From Hyphomicrobiales bacterium (GTDB taxonomy: Bacteria; Pseudomonadota; Alphaproteobacteria; Rhizobiales; Beijerinckiaceae), in NCBI GenBank assembly GCA_930633495.1, contig CAKNFJ010000001.1:372001-436000 (forward strand): a stretch of DNA of 64,000 bases. The letters are read 5' to 3'. Below the pieces are notes generated by a model that saw only the letters and a program-made list of their open reading frames with translations, ran no database searches and had not been told where the DNA came from. Positions 33,703 to 43,375 of the stretch are shown in pieces. The position numbers were made by a program, and so were the translations under genes. Positions within the stretch are counted from its first letter, which is position 1, and each line of letters begins with the position of its first letter.

Positions 33703-35505
33703 TCAGGCCGGACGGGCGAGATCGAGGATACGCAGTTCCGCCGTCTCGTTGCCGCCCCAACGGTTGAGCGAAAGCGTCGCGGCCAGGTGCACGATCTCGC
33801 CCCGCGCCGCGAGCAGGGCCTGCCCCAGCGGCTCCTGCGCCGCCCGGAAGGCGATGCCGCCGATGCTGGCGCCGTCGCCCGAGCGCAGCTTGATGCGGAC
33901 ATGGCCGCCGCTGCCGATCTCGATGGCATCGGTCAGCCGATGCGCCGGAAAGACGAAGACCGGCTCCGGGCTGCCGGAACCGAACGGCCCCGCCTTCTCG
34001 GTCTCGGCGATGAGTCGCGGGCTGGCGCCGCCCGCGCTGAGCGCCGCGTCGATCAGGAGAGCCTCCGCCTCCTCCGCGGCGCCGACCTCGCGTGCGAGAT
34101 GATCGTTGAGGAAGGCGTGGAACGGCGCGGCCTGCCCGCTCGCCAGCGTGACGCCGGCTGCCATGGCATGGCCCCCACCCTTGACCGCAAGCCCGGCCTC
34201 GACGGCGGCCCGCACGGCCCGGCCGAGATCGACGCCCCCGACGGAGCGGCCCGAACCGGTCGCTCCGCCCTCCCCGTCCAGTGCCAGAGCGAAGGCCGGG
34301 CGGCGGAAGCGCTCCTTCAACCGCGCCGCCACCAGACCGACGATGCCGGGGTGCCAGTCGGCGCTGCCGGCGAGCAGCACCGGCAGATCGGCCATGCCGG
34401 CGAGCTCATGCTCGGCCTGGGAGACGGCTTCCAGCACCGCAAGCCGCTCGATCTCCTGACGTTCCTGATTGAGGCGATTGAGTTCGGCGGCAATGGCACG
34501 GGCCTCGACCTCGTCATCGCTCAGAAGCAGGCGCGCGCCGAGTGCCGCGTCGCCGATGCGCCCGCCCGCATTGATGCGCGGCCCGAGCAGGAAGCCGAGA
34601 TGCCAGGGCTGGATCGGGCCGTCGAGCCCCGAGACGTCCATCAGCGCCGCGAGGCCCGGCCGGGCACGGCTGCGCATCACCGCCAGTCCCTGCCGCACGA
34701 AGGCGCGGTTCAGCCCGAGCAGCGGCACGACATCAGCCACGGTCGCCAGCGCGACAAGATCCAGCGCCGCCAGCAGATCGGGCTCGCCGCCCGCGGCCCA
34801 ATGACCCTGCCGGCGCAGTTCACGGCTGGTCGCGACGAGGGCCAGAAAGACGACGCCGGCGGCGCAGAGATGGCCGAGGCCGGAGAGATCGTCCTGACGG
34901 TTCGGATTGACCAGCGCCTCGACGGCCGGCAGGCGCTCGGGCGCCTGATGGTGGTCGAGCACGACGACATCGAGGCCGAGCCGGCGCGCCTCCGCCAGCG
35001 GCTCCTCGCTGGTCGTCCCGCAATCGACGGTGACGAGCAGGGTCGCGCCCTCGCCCGCCAGCATGCGGATCGCGTCGCTGTTGGGGCCGTAGCCCTCGAT
35101 CAGCCGATCGGGAATGTGGATGCGCGGGCGGGCGCCGGCCTGCATCAGGAAGCCGGCGAGCAAGGCGGAGGAGCAGGCGCCATCGACATCGTAGTCGCCG
35201 AAGATCGCGACCCGTTCGCCACGGGCCGCCGCCCGTGCGAGCCGCAAAGCGGCGGGCGCCATGTCTGTCAGGACCGCGGGATCCGGCAGAAGGTCACGCA
35301 GTTTCGGCTCGAGGAAACGCGCGGCCTCGGCCGGCTCGACGCCGCGGGACGCGAGCAGGCGCGACAGGATGTCGGACAACCCCTCGCGCTGGGACAGCGC
35401 CTCCGCCTGGCCGAGGCCCGCGGTATCGAGCCGGTCGCGCCAAGGACGGCCGAGCACGGAACGGGTCACACCCAGAAAAATACGGGACTGCTGTATCAGA
35501 CTCAT
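33703..35505 (-). CDS. recJ: Single-stranded-DNA-specific exonuclease RecJ
   Basis: A 600-residue DHH-superfamily 5'-3' exonuclease used in recombination and repair. Metal-binding motifs are complete: DYDVDG (104-109), DCG (161-163), DHH (184-186) and GPRINAGGRIGDA. The DHHA1 part (SGRSVGG, KGGGHAMAAG) and the C-terminal OB fold follow. The start at 35505 (MSLIQQSRIFLGV) gives the family's normal N-terminus; the longer frame overlaps the divergent FAD-dehydrogenase gene. It lies in the glpX-hom neighbourhood typical of the order. Confidence 0.96.
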   Translation of the reverse strand: MSLIQQSRIFLGVTRSVLGRPWRDRLDTAGLGQAEALSQREGLSDILSRLLASRGVEPAEAARFLEPKLRDLLPDPAVLTDMAPAALRLARAAARGERVAIFGDYDVDGACSSALLAGFLMQAGARPRIHIPDRLIEGYGPNSDAIRMLAGEGATLLVTVDCGTTSEEPLAEARRLGLDVVVLDHHQAPERLPAVEALVNPNRQDDLSGLGHLCAAGVVFLALVATSRELRRQGHWAAGGEPDLLAALDLVALATVADVVPLLGLNRAFVRQGLAVMRSRARPGLAALMDVSGLDGPIQPWHLGFLLGPRINAGGRIGDAALGARLLLSDDEVEARAIAAELNRLNQERQEIERLAVLEAVSQAEHELAGMADLPVLLAGSADWHPGIVGLVAARLKERFRRPAFALALDGEGGATGSGRSVGGVDLGRAVRAAVEAGLAVKGGGHAMAAGVTLASGQAAPFHAFLNDHLAREVGAAEEAEALLIDAALSAGGASPRLIAETEKAGPFGSGSPEPVFVFPAHRLTDAIEIGSGGHVRIKLRSGDGASIGGIAFRAAQEPLGQALLAARGEIVHLAATLSLNRWGGNETAELRILDLARPA

Positions 35506-35625
35506 TGCCGTAACGGCGTCGCGCAAGCCGGGCGCAAGGTCAACCGGCGTCGCACTTGGCCGCACCCCGAGCCGCCGCCATAGTGACCGCCCGGCCGCCT
35601 GTAGAGGCGGCATTCCGGAGTGGTC

Positions 35626-37281
35626 ATGCAGCACGAAACCGATGTGGCGATCGTCGGCGCGGGACTTTCGGGCCTCGTCGCGGCCTGCGAAATCGCCGAG
35701 GCCGGGCGCAAGGTCGTGCTGCTCGATCAGGAGCCGGAGCAATCGCTGGGCGGGCAGGCCTTCTGGTCGCTCGGCGGCCTGTTCTTCGTCGACAGCCCCG
35801 AGCAGCGCCGTTTGCGCATCCGCGATTCCCGCGCTCTGGCGGGAGACGATTGGTTCGGCTCAGCCGGCTTCGATCGCGCCGAGGACGCGTGGCCGCGACG
35901 CTGGGCGGAGGCCTATCTCGACTTCGCCGCCGGCGAAAAACGCAGCTGGCTGCATGCGATGGGCATGCGCTGGTTCCCGGTCGTGGGCTGGGCCGAGCGC
36001 GGAGGCGGCTTGGCGACGAGCCATGGCAACTCGGTGCCGCGCTTCCATGTGACCTGGGGAACGGGACCCGGCGTGCTGGAGCCCTTCCTGCGCCGGGCAA
36101 GAGAGGCACAGGCGAAGGGTCTTCTTTCATTCCGCTTCCGCCATCGCGTCACCGGCCTAACGCGCAGCGGCGGCGCCGTCGACGGCGTCGAAGGCGAGGT
36201 TCTGGAGCCAAGCGATGTCGCGCGGGGCGAGAAGAGCGGGCGCGGTGTCAGCGGCTCCTTCCGGCTCAAGGCGCAGGCCGTGATCGTCACCTCCGGCGGC
36301 ATCGGCGCTAATCACGCGCTCGTCCGCGCGAACTGGCCGGCGCGGCTCGGCACGCCCCCGGCCCGGCTGCTCTCCGGCGTGCCGGATCATGTCGACGGCG
36401 CGATGCTCGCCGTGGCGCAGGCGGCCGGGGGGAAGCTGATCAACGGCGACCGGATGTGGCACTATGTCGAGGGCATCGCCAACTGGGCGCCGATCTGGCC
36501 GCGCCATGGCATCCGCATCCTGCCGGGTCCCTCCTCGCTGTGGTTCGACGCGCGTGGCGATCGGCTTCCGGTCCCGCTCTTTCCCGGCTTGGATACGCTC
36601 GCCACGCTTGAGCACATACTGAAGACCGGCCATGGCTATTCATGGTTCGTGCTGAACCGCAGCATCATCGCCAAGGAATTCGCCCTGTCCGGCTCCGAGC
36701 AGAACCCGGACCTGACCGGCAAGAGCTGGCGGCAGGTGCTCGGCCGCGCCGGAGGCGGGGTGCCCGGCCCGGTGCAGGCCTTCATGGACAAGGGCGAGGA
36801 TTTCATCGTCGACAGCGATTTCAGCCGCCTCGTGGCACGCATGAACGCGCTGGCCGGCGAAACACTGATCGACGAGGCGCATCTGCGCAGTCAGATCGAG
36901 GCGCGCGACCGGGCGCTGGCCAATCCCTTCGGCAAGGATCTGCAGGTGACGGCGCTGCGCGGGGCCCGCAACTATCTCGGCGACAAGCTCATCCGGACGG
37001 CGAAGCCCCACCGTATCCTCGATCCGGCCCATGGCCCGCTGATCGCCGTCAGGCTCAACATCCTGACGCGGAAATCGCTCGGCGGCTTGATGACGGATCT
37101 GTCGTCGCGCGTGCTGGACAAGGCCGGCGAGCCGGTGGCGGGGCTCTATGCCGCCGGCGAGGCAGCGGGCTTCGGCGGCGGTGGCGTGCATGGCTACCGG
37201 GCGCTGGAAGGCACCTTCCTCGGCGGCTGCATTTTCTCGGGCCGCGCCGCGGGGCGAGCCGCGGCGGGGGCTGTCGGATAA
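35626..37281 (+). CDS. FAD-binding dehydrogenase (succinate dehydrogenase / ketosteroid dehydrogenase-like)
   Basis: A 551-residue flavoprotein. The N-terminal FAD motif is VAIVGAGLSGLVAACEIAEAG (residues about 8-28) and the C-terminal FAD-contact segment is GLYAAGEAAGFGGGGVHGYR. It belongs to the FAD-binding-2 family, which removes hydrogens across a C-C bond in steroids or organic acids, and this subgroup of about 550 residues is uncharacterised. The ATG at 35626 has CCGGAG five bases upstream; a GTG at 35620 is also in frame. It is a rightward gene inserted between leftward recJ and glpX. Confidence 0.85.
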   Translation: MQHETDVAIVGAGLSGLVAACEIAEAGRKVVLLDQEPEQSLGGQAFWSLGGLFFVDSPEQRRLRIRDSRALAGDDWFGSAGFDRAEDAWPRRWAEAYLDFAAGEKRSWLHAMGMRWFPVVGWAERGGGLATSHGNSVPRFHVTWGTGPGVLEPFLRRAREAQAKGLLSFRFRHRVTGLTRSGGAVDGVEGEVLEPSDVARGEKSGRGVSGSFRLKAQAVIVTSGGIGANHALVRANWPARLGTPPARLLSGVPDHVDGAMLAVAQAAGGKLINGDRMWHYVEGIANWAPIWPRHGIRILPGPSSLWFDARGDRLPVPLFPGLDTLATLEHILKTGHGYSWFVLNRSIIAKEFALSGSEQNPDLTGKSWRQVLGRAGGGVPGPVQAFMDKGEDFIVDSDFSRLVARMNALAGETLIDEAHLRSQIEARDRALANPFGKDLQVTALRGARNYLGDKLIRTAKPHRILDPAHGPLIAVRLNILTRKSLGGLMTDLSSRVLDKAGEPVAGLYAAGEAAGFGGGGVHGYRALEGTFLGGCIFSGRAAGRAAAGAVG

Positions 37282-37299
37282 GTCGGCCGGCAGAGAGCC

Positions 37300-37391
37300 G
37301 TCATGCTCGGGCTTGCCCCGAGCATCTCCTGAAGACGGAGGCTCTCGCGCCTCTTCCGGCCTGAGATTCTCGGGTCAAGCCCGAGAATGAC
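37300..37391. repeat. Intergenic compound palindrome (family B)
   Basis: The ends are GTCATGCTCGGGC and GCCCGAGAATGAC. Two internal hairpins are ATGCTCGGG..CCCGAGCAT and ATTCTCGGG..CCCGAGAAT, separated by a GC-rich middle. Close copies occur at 50668 and 52134. It lies between convergent 3' ends (FAD dehydrogenase and glpX) and may terminate both. Confidence 0.75.
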
Positions 37392-37412
37392 GCCCTGCCG
37401 CCTCGGCCCAGC

Positions 37413-38411
37413 TCAGTCGAGCTGGAACTTCGAGAATTCGCGGTGCTCGCCATAGATGCGGCGGACCGTGCCGGTGACCGAGCGATAGACCAGCGTCTCG
37501 GTCTCGATCACGTCCTTGCCGAACTTGACGCCCGAGAGCAGGCCGCCATCGGTGACGCCGGTGGCGCAGACGATGACGTCGCCCGAAGCCATCTCCGACA
37601 TGTCGTATTTCTTGTTCGGGTCCTTGACGCCCATGGTCGCGGCGCGCTGACGCTTCTCCTCGGTGTCGAGGATGAGCCGGCCCTGCATCTGGCCGCCGAC
37701 GCAGCGCAGCGCCGCCGCCGCCAGCACGCCCTCGGGCGCGCCGCCGATGCCGAGATAAAGGTCGATGCCGGTCTTCTCCGGCTGGGTGCAGAAGATCACG
37801 CCGGCGACGTCGCCGTCGGTGATGAGACGGATCGAGCAGCCGGTCTTGCGGACTTCCTCGATCAGCTTGGCATGGCGCGGGCGGTCCATGATCAGCGTCG
37901 AGATCTCGTGCGGCTTGACGCCCTTGGCCTTGGCCAGCGCGTTGATGTTGTCGGCCGGCGAGGCGTCGAGGTCGATCACGCCCTTTTCGTAGCCCGGGCC
38001 GATCGCGATCTTGTCCATGTAGACGTCGGGTGCGTAGAGCAGGCTGCCGGCGCCGGCCATCGCCATCACGGCGATCGAGCCCGGCATATCCTTGGCGCAG
38101 AGCGTGGTGCCCTCGAGCGGATCGACCGCAATATGCACCTTCGGGCCCTGCTTGTTGCCGACCTTCTCACCGATGAAGAGCATCGGCGCCTCGTCGCGCT
38201 CGCCCTCGCCGATCACGATCTCGCCGTCGATGGGCAAGCGGTTCAGCTCGCGGCGCATCGCGTCGACGGCGGCCTGGTCGGCAGCCTTCTCGTTGCCGTG
38301 GCCGCGCAGGCGGGCGGCGGAGACGGCGGCCCGCTCGGTGACGCGGACGAGCTCCATCGAGAGATAGCGCTCGATGATCTGATCGGGGGAGATGCGAAGA
38401 TCGACGGACAT
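37413..38411 (-). CDS. glpX: Class II fructose-1,6-bisphosphatase GlpX
   Basis: A 332-residue phosphatase of gluconeogenesis and the pentose cycle. The metal and substrate motifs GEGERDEAPML and VDPLEGTTLCA are present, as are IGGAPEGVLAAAAL and CATGVTDGGLLSGV. The start at 38411 (MSVDLRISPD) has AAGGGGAAA upstream. It follows hom by 48 bases on the same strand, the order often seen in Hyphomicrobiales. Confidence 0.96.
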   Translation of the reverse strand: MSVDLRISPDQIIERYLSMELVRVTERAAVSAARLRGHGNEKAADQAAVDAMRRELNRLPIDGEIVIGEGERDEAPMLFIGEKVGNKQGPKVHIAVDPLEGTTLCAKDMPGSIAVMAMAGAGSLLYAPDVYMDKIAIGPGYEKGVIDLDASPADNINALAKAKGVKPHEISTLIMDRPRHAKLIEEVRKTGCSIRLITDGDVAGVIFCTQPEKTGIDLYLGIGGAPEGVLAAAALRCVGGQMQGRLILDTEEKRQRAATMGVKDPNKKYDMSEMASGDVIVCATGVTDGGLLSGVKFGKDVIETETLVYRSVTGTVRRIYGEHREFSKFQLD

Positions 38412-38459
38412 GGAATGGTTTCCCCTTTGCAATAAGGCGGGTGGAATCGACCGTGAGGC

Positions 38460-39806
38460 CTATTCCCGCTCTATGCGGATGACTTGCGGCGGTTCCGCGA
38501 CATGGCCATCGGCCGTGACCTTTTCGAGCGCGGCGCGAATGGCGGATTCACTGGTGGCATAGGTGATGAGCACGACCGGGACCGGCGCGCCCGAGCGGCC
38601 CCCCGGATCGCGGTTGGCGGCTTCCGGCGAGCGGCGCTGGACGATGCTCTCCAGCGAGATATCGGCCTGCGCCATCCGGGTCGCGATCGCGGCCGCGGCT
38701 CCGGGCCGGTCAGCGACGGCAAGGCGGACGTAATAGCCGCCCTCATGGCGCTGCATCGGCGCGCGCTTCGCTTCCTCGAGGCGAGCGACGGGCAGGCCGA
38801 ACGGCAGCCCCGCCGTGCCGCGCGCGACATCGGCGATGTCGGCGACCACCGCCGAGGCGGTCGGGTCGCCGCCGGCGCCCGGCCCGACCAGCGTGATCTC
38901 GCGGACAGCGTCGGCATCGACGCTCACCGCGTTGAGCACGCCCATCACCTGCGCGATGGCGGAGGATTTCGGCACCATCGTCGGGTGCACGCGCTGCTCG
39001 ATCCCGGTCTTGGTACGCTCGGCCACGCCGAGCAGCTTGATGCGGTAACCGAGCTCGTCGGCCATCTTCAGATCGAGCGGCGCGATCGCCGAAATGCCTT
39101 CGACATGAATCGCTTCAGCGTCGATCCTCGTACCGAAGGCGAGGCTGGTGAGGATGGCGAGCTTATGGGCGGTGTCGAAGCCCTCGACATCGAAGGTCGG
39201 ATCGGCTTCGGCGTAGCCGAGGCGCTGCGCGTCCTTCAGGCAGGCCTCGAAGGTGAGCCCCTCCTGCTCCATCCGCGAGAGGATGTAGTTGCAGGTGCCG
39301 TTGAGGATGCCGGAGATGCGGCTGACATTGTTGCCGGCCAGCGCCTCGCGCAGGGTCTTCACGACCGGGATGCCGCCCGCCGAGGACGCCTCGAAGGCAA
39401 GCGCCACGCCCTTGCTCTCGGCCAGTTCCGCCAAGGCAACGCCATGGGCCGCGAGCAGCGCCTTGTTGGCGGTGACGACATGCTTGCCGGCCGACAACGC
39501 CGCCTCGACAGCGGCCTTGGCCGGGCCGTCGGAGCCGCCCATCAGCTCGACCACGCAATCGACATCGTCGGACTTCGCCAGCGCGACCGGATCGTCGAAC
39601 CAGGCAAGACCACCAAGATCGACGCCGCGGTCACGCTTGCGATCACGGGCCGAGACGGCAACGACCCGGATCGCCCGGCCACAGCGTGCCGCCAGCGCAT
39701 TTTCCTGTCGTTGCAGGATCTTCAGCACCGAGGCGCCGACCGTACCGAGGCCGGCAAGGCCGATGCGCAGAGGCTGGGAGGCGTTCGGGAGGGCAGCGCT
39801 GGTCAT
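38460..39806 (-). CDS. hom: Homoserine dehydrogenase
   Basis: A 448-residue enzyme that reduces aspartate semialdehyde to homoserine for Met and Thr synthesis. It has the NAD(P) motif GLAGLGTVGASV (16-27), the catalytic-domain segments NKALLAAHG, GILNGTCNYIL and EADPTFDVEGFD, and a C-terminal ACT domain (LAVADRPGAAAAIATRMAQ) that usually mediates threonine feedback. It lies upstream of glpX and downstream of a methyltransferase gene on the same strand. Confidence 0.96.
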   Translation of the reverse strand: MTSAALPNASQPLRIGLAGLGTVGASVLKILQRQENALAARCGRAIRVVAVSARDRKRDRGVDLGGLAWFDDPVALAKSDDVDCVVELMGGSDGPAKAAVEAALSAGKHVVTANKALLAAHGVALAELAESKGVALAFEASSAGGIPVVKTLREALAGNNVSRISGILNGTCNYILSRMEQEGLTFEACLKDAQRLGYAEADPTFDVEGFDTAHKLAILTSLAFGTRIDAEAIHVEGISAIAPLDLKMADELGYRIKLLGVAERTKTGIEQRVHPTMVPKSSAIAQVMGVLNAVSVDADAVREITLVGPGAGGDPTASAVVADIADVARGTAGLPFGLPVARLEEAKRAPMQRHEGGYYVRLAVADRPGAAAAIATRMAQADISLESIVQRRSPEAANRDPGGRSGAPVPVVLITYATSESAIRAALEKVTADGHVAEPPQVIRIERE

Positions 39807-39881
39807 GGGCGCGGGGTCGCATGCGGCGCGGTGCGAGTCAACGGAGAGCGATGCTACGGCGCCTGCGAAATTGCCTCGGCG

Positions 39882-40694
39882 TTACGCGCGCTCGGCCGAA
39901 ACGACGTATGCGGCGAGGCCACCTTCGATCGGGCCCGTGCCGAACCGGCGCTCCAGCGCCTTCGCCACGGCTTCGGTCACGGCCATCAACCCCGGCTCGC
40001 CGCGCGCCTCGATCTCGCCGCGGATCGGCGTGCCCTGACAGAAGCCCGTCGCGACATCGATCGCGGAATTGGCACGGGCGCGCTTCTCGACACGCTCGGT
40101 CCTCGGCTTCGCGAAACCTCCGGCCATGAGGTCGAGCTCGATCATCCCGGCATCATGATAGCCGTGCGGCGTGCGCTCGATGAAACGGGGTGGGTCGGCC
40201 GGAAACGCCTCGGCCAGCGCTTCCAGCAGCACCGCCGTGAAATCGTTGTGGGCAACCGCGTCCCAGACATTGAACAGATAGCGGCCCCCCGGCCGCAGAA
40301 CGCGCCGGACCTCGCCATGGCTCTTCGGCTTGTCGGGGAAGAACATCACCCCGAACTGGCAGGCCACGGTGTCGAAGCTCTGATCCGCGAAGGGCAGTTC
40401 GAGCGCATCCGCCTGCTGCCAGGCGACCCTGCCGTCGCCGGCAAGCTGTGCGGCCGCCAGATCGAGCATTGGCTGGTTGAGATCGGTCGCAACGATGGTC
40501 GCACCATCGAGGCGCGCCGCCATCGCCCGCGTCAGCGCACCCGTCCCGGCTGCCAGTTCGAGAATGCGCGAGGGCTGCGTGGCCATGACGCGGATGGCCA
40601 GATCCTCGGCATAGGGTCGAAAGATCAGAGGGACGAGCAGTCGATCATAGATCTGGGGAATGGGGCCGGCGAAGACCTTGTCCGTCGCTTCCAT
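39882..40694 (-). CDS. Class I SAM-dependent methyltransferase
   Basis: A 270-residue methyltransferase. Motif I is ILELAAGTGALT, followed by VATDLNQPMLDLA, then LPFADQSFDTVACQFGVMFFPDK and the VLRPGGRYLFNVWD strand. This pattern is UbiE/Methyltransf_11-like. The start at 40694 (MEATDKVF) is used, since the longer frame only extends into an unrelated reading frame. The substrate is unknown. It appears inserted between the aminotransferase and hom, which are adjacent in many relatives. Confidence 0.85.
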   Translation of the reverse strand: MEATDKVFAGPIPQIYDRLLVPLIFRPYAEDLAIRVMATQPSRILELAAGTGALTRAMAARLDGATIVATDLNQPMLDLAAAQLAGDGRVAWQQADALELPFADQSFDTVACQFGVMFFPDKPKSHGEVRRVLRPGGRYLFNVWDAVAHNDFTAVLLEALAEAFPADPPRFIERTPHGYHDAGMIELDLMAGGFAKPRTERVEKRARANSAIDVATGFCQGTPIRGEIEARGEPGLMAVTEAVAKALERRFGTGPIEGGLAAYVVSAERA

Positions 40695-40858
40695 GGCAGC
40701 ACCTGTCGCAGCAGCCCCGGTGCAAAATACTCCAGCGACAGGATCAGCGAAACTGAATTGGAGCGGGCTGCGTTGTCGTGGAAGCGTGGCGTCGGGCCTG
40801 CATGGGGCTGGGACAGCCCAAGCCGCGGCGGGCAGGTCGGCGCCCCCCGCGACCTGTC

Positions 40859-41290
40859 TCAGCCGAAGTGGCAGACGACCTCGGCTGCGACGCGCTTCAC
40901 CTTGCCATCGTCGAAGCCGAGATAGATGCGCAGCAGATTGCTGCCGAAGGCCGTTGCCTTGATGGTGTGAAGCGCCTCGATCGAATTGCCTTCCGAGACC
41001 GTGCTGTTCTCGACGGCCGGCGTCCAGAACCAGGGCCGGGGCGGATCGATGGTGATCTCGGTGAGCTTGCGCTCGGCCTCGGCGCGGTCCGTCCCGACCG
41101 GGATGAAGCGGGAGACGATCTCGGTCGCGTCGCGCGCGCATTCGCGCCCGTTCGTGACCGACAGCACCTCGGACACCAGCGCCGAGCGCGTCTGCGGGAT
41201 GCGGCCCTTGGAGTAATCATAGGTCGCGACAAGGCAGACCAGAGCGAAGACGGCGAAAGCGACGCCGAGCAGGCGGCCTTTTCGGAGCAT
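40859..41290 (-). CDS. Small membrane-anchored hypothetical protein
   Basis: A 143-residue protein with one N-terminal membrane helix (about 7-23, LLGVAFAVFALVCLVATY) and a soluble domain of about 115 residues containing WFWTPAVENS and LLRIYLGFDDGKVKRV. I do not recognise a family. The start at 41290 has GAGG nine bases upstream, and the codon pattern is like that of its neighbours. It is located between the aminotransferase and methyltransferase genes on the same strand. Confidence 0.6.
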   Translation of the reverse strand: MLRKGRLLGVAFAVFALVCLVATYDYSKGRIPQTRSALVSEVLSVTNGRECARDATEIVSRFIPVGTDRAEAERKLTEITIDPPRPWFWTPAVENSTVSEGNSIEALHTIKATAFGSNLLRIYLGFDDGKVKRVAAEVVCHFG

Positions 41291-41401
41291 GGAAACGGGC
41301 CTCGGACGCGGTGCGGAGCAGGCTGTCCGCTCCGCATCGGTTCCCATGTTTTGCGTCCCGGTGTCCAGAGGCCTCGACACCACACCCGGCCGAGATCCGC
41401 C

Positions 41402-42622
41402 CTACCCCGCCTTCGGCATCTGGATGACGTTGTGCAGCGTCGTGTCCGCACCCTTCAGGAAGCGGCCGATATTGCGTGCCGCCTGACGGATGCGCTGCTC
41501 GTTCTCGACGATGGCGATGCGCACATAATCGTCGCCATGCTCGCCGAAGCCGATGCCCGGCGCCACCGCGACCTCGGCCTTCTCGATCAGGAGCTTCGAG
41601 AACTCCAGCGAACCGAGATGGCGGAACTTCTCCGGGATCGCGACCCAGGCGAACATCGAAGCCTCGGGCGCCGGGAACTCCCAGCCAGCCTTGCCGAAGC
41701 TCTCGACCAGCGCGTCACGGCGCTTGCGGTAGATCTCGCGCATCTCGCGGATGCAGTCGTCCGGCCCGTTCAGCGCGGCGGCGGCCGCGACCTGGATCGG
41801 CGTATAGGCGCCGTAGTCGAGATAGGACTTCACCCGCGCCAGCGCCGCCAGCAGCCGCTCGTTGCCGACGGCGAAGCCCATGCGCCAGCCAGCCATCGAG
41901 AAGGTCTTCGACATCGAGGTGAACTCGACCGCGACGTCGATCGCGCCCGGCACCTGCAGCATCGAGGGCGGCGGATTGTTGTCGTCGAAATAGACCTCGG
42001 CATAGGCGAGATCGGAGAGCAGGATGATCTCGTGCTTCTTCGCGAAGGCGACGAGGTCCCGGTAGAAATCGAGCGTCGCGACATAGGCCGTCGGGTTCGC
42101 GGGGTAGCAGGTGACCAGCGCGATCGGCTTCGGCACCGAATGCATCATCGCCCGTTCCAGCGCCGGGAACATCGCCGGCGTCGGCTCGGCCGGAACCGAG
42201 CGAATCACGCCGCCCGCCATCAGGAAGCCGAAGGCGTGGATCGGGTAGCTCGGATTCGGCACGAGCACGACGTCGCCGGGGCCGGTGATGGCCTGCGCCA
42301 TGTTGGCGAAGCCCTCCTTCGAGCCCAGCGTGGCCACGACCTGCGTATCGGGATTGAGCTTCACGCCGAAGCGACGCTCGTAATAGTGTGCCTGGGCGCG
42401 GCGCAGGCCGGCGATACCCTTCGAGGCGGAGTAACGGTCGGTGCGCGGCTTGCCGGCCGTCTCGACCAGCTTCTCGATGACGTGCCTGGGTGCGGGCAGA
42501 TCCGGATTGCCCATGCCGAGATCGATGATGTCGACGCCCTTGGCGCGCTCGGCGGCCTTGATCTTGTTGACCTGTTCGAAAACGTAGGGCGGCAGGCGCT
42601 TGATACGGTGAAAATCGGTCAT
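41402..42622 (-). CDS. Aspartate-aminotransferase-fold class I/II aminotransferase (AlaC / LL-DAP aminotransferase-like)
   Basis: A 406-residue PLP enzyme. Conserved elements are DLGMGNPDLPAP, the YSASKGIAGLR substrate segment, the Tyr/Asn region CYPANPTAYVA and the PLP lysine in SMSKTFSMAGWRMGF. Its closest well-known relatives are glutamate-pyruvate aminotransferase AlaC and proteins annotated as LL-diaminopimelate aminotransferase. In Hyphomicrobiales this gene commonly precedes hom, which suggests an amino-acid biosynthetic role. Confidence 0.88.
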   Translation of the reverse strand: MTDFHRIKRLPPYVFEQVNKIKAAERAKGVDIIDLGMGNPDLPAPRHVIEKLVETAGKPRTDRYSASKGIAGLRRAQAHYYERRFGVKLNPDTQVVATLGSKEGFANMAQAITGPGDVVLVPNPSYPIHAFGFLMAGGVIRSVPAEPTPAMFPALERAMMHSVPKPIALVTCYPANPTAYVATLDFYRDLVAFAKKHEIILLSDLAYAEVYFDDNNPPPSMLQVPGAIDVAVEFTSMSKTFSMAGWRMGFAVGNERLLAALARVKSYLDYGAYTPIQVAAAAALNGPDDCIREMREIYRKRRDALVESFGKAGWEFPAPEASMFAWVAIPEKFRHLGSLEFSKLLIEKAEVAVAPGIGFGEHGDDYVRIAIVENEQRIRQAARNIGRFLKGADTTLHNVIQMPKAG

Positions 42623-42804
42623 TTCGAACAGGTCCTCGGCCGGAATAGCCGGCAGTGTCTTTCAGGCGCAGGTCACTTCTTTGCGCCAGCGGTGCTTACC
42701 ACCGCATCTTTCGTCCGCACAGGCAAAAAAACGCAATATTTTGCCGATGCGGCGAAATGGCGACACTGCGGCGAACACGCTTGCGCGAGGGCCGGCGCCG
42801 TCGG

Positions 42805-43260
42805 TCAGGGGGGAGGAAGCTGGGCGGGCTGAGGCGCCGGCGTCTGGCCCAGCGCCCTGGCCTGATTGCCGGCGCCTTCGTTGGCCTTGCGCTTGGCTTC
42901 GAGCTGAGCCTCGATCTTCTCGAAATTCGAACGCTTCTTGCACGGATCGTTGGCGCCGCGCGCCGGCTTGGGCGCGGCGAAACGCGCGGCGTCGCCTGTC
43001 GGCACATAGGCCGGCGGCGGCTTCGGCCCGGGGCAAAGCGGATCGACCGGGATCGTGCTGCCGACGGGGATATAAGCCGTATCCGCTAGACGCGATTCCC
43101 TGACGAAGCTCTTCGCCTCCTGCGGCGTCGTCGCCATGCCGGCCGCTTCCGCCACGCCCTTCACGCCTTCGTCGCCTGCGCAGCCGGCAAGGACGATGCC
43201 GAAAACGGCCATCGCCGCCACAATCCGGAGCGGCTTTCCCGCAGGCATCTCGATCGGCAT
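42805..43260 (-). CDS. Hypothetical lipoprotein
   Basis: A 151-residue protein with a lipoprotein signal: the hydrophobic stretch IVAAMAVFGIVLAGC ends in the lipobox LAGC, so the mature protein is lipid-anchored at the Cys. The rest is low-complexity, with a charged helix (EKIEAQLEAKRKANEG) and a Pro/Gln-rich tail. No family is recognised. The start at 43260 has a GGAAGAA upstream. It is divergent from phaC. Confidence 0.65.
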   Translation of the reverse strand: MPIEMPAGKPLRIVAAMAVFGIVLAGCAGDEGVKGVAEAAGMATTPQEAKSFVRESRLADTAYIPVGSTIPVDPLCPGPKPPPAYVPTGDAARFAAPKPARGANDPCKKRSNFEKIEAQLEAKRKANEGAGNQARALGQTPAPQPAQLPPP

Positions 43261-43375
43261 CAGTTCTTCCAGCAGATGTGACGAATGTGCTTGGTAAAGC
43301 ACAGCGACTGCGTCCTTAATAGGACCAAAGAGGGAAGCCATGCGCTATCCTAAAACACAAGGGGGAGGACGACTC

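Noticed and set aside
33616..35583. Long rightward open frame opposite recJ
   Set aside because: Antisense to recJ, which has every family motif; composition is typical of a shadow frame.
38484..40925. A very long rightward open frame (813 codons)
   Set aside because: It runs antisense to hom and the methyltransferase, whose motifs are clear; the frame has Arg-rich, low-complexity composition typical of antisense frames in GC-rich DNA.
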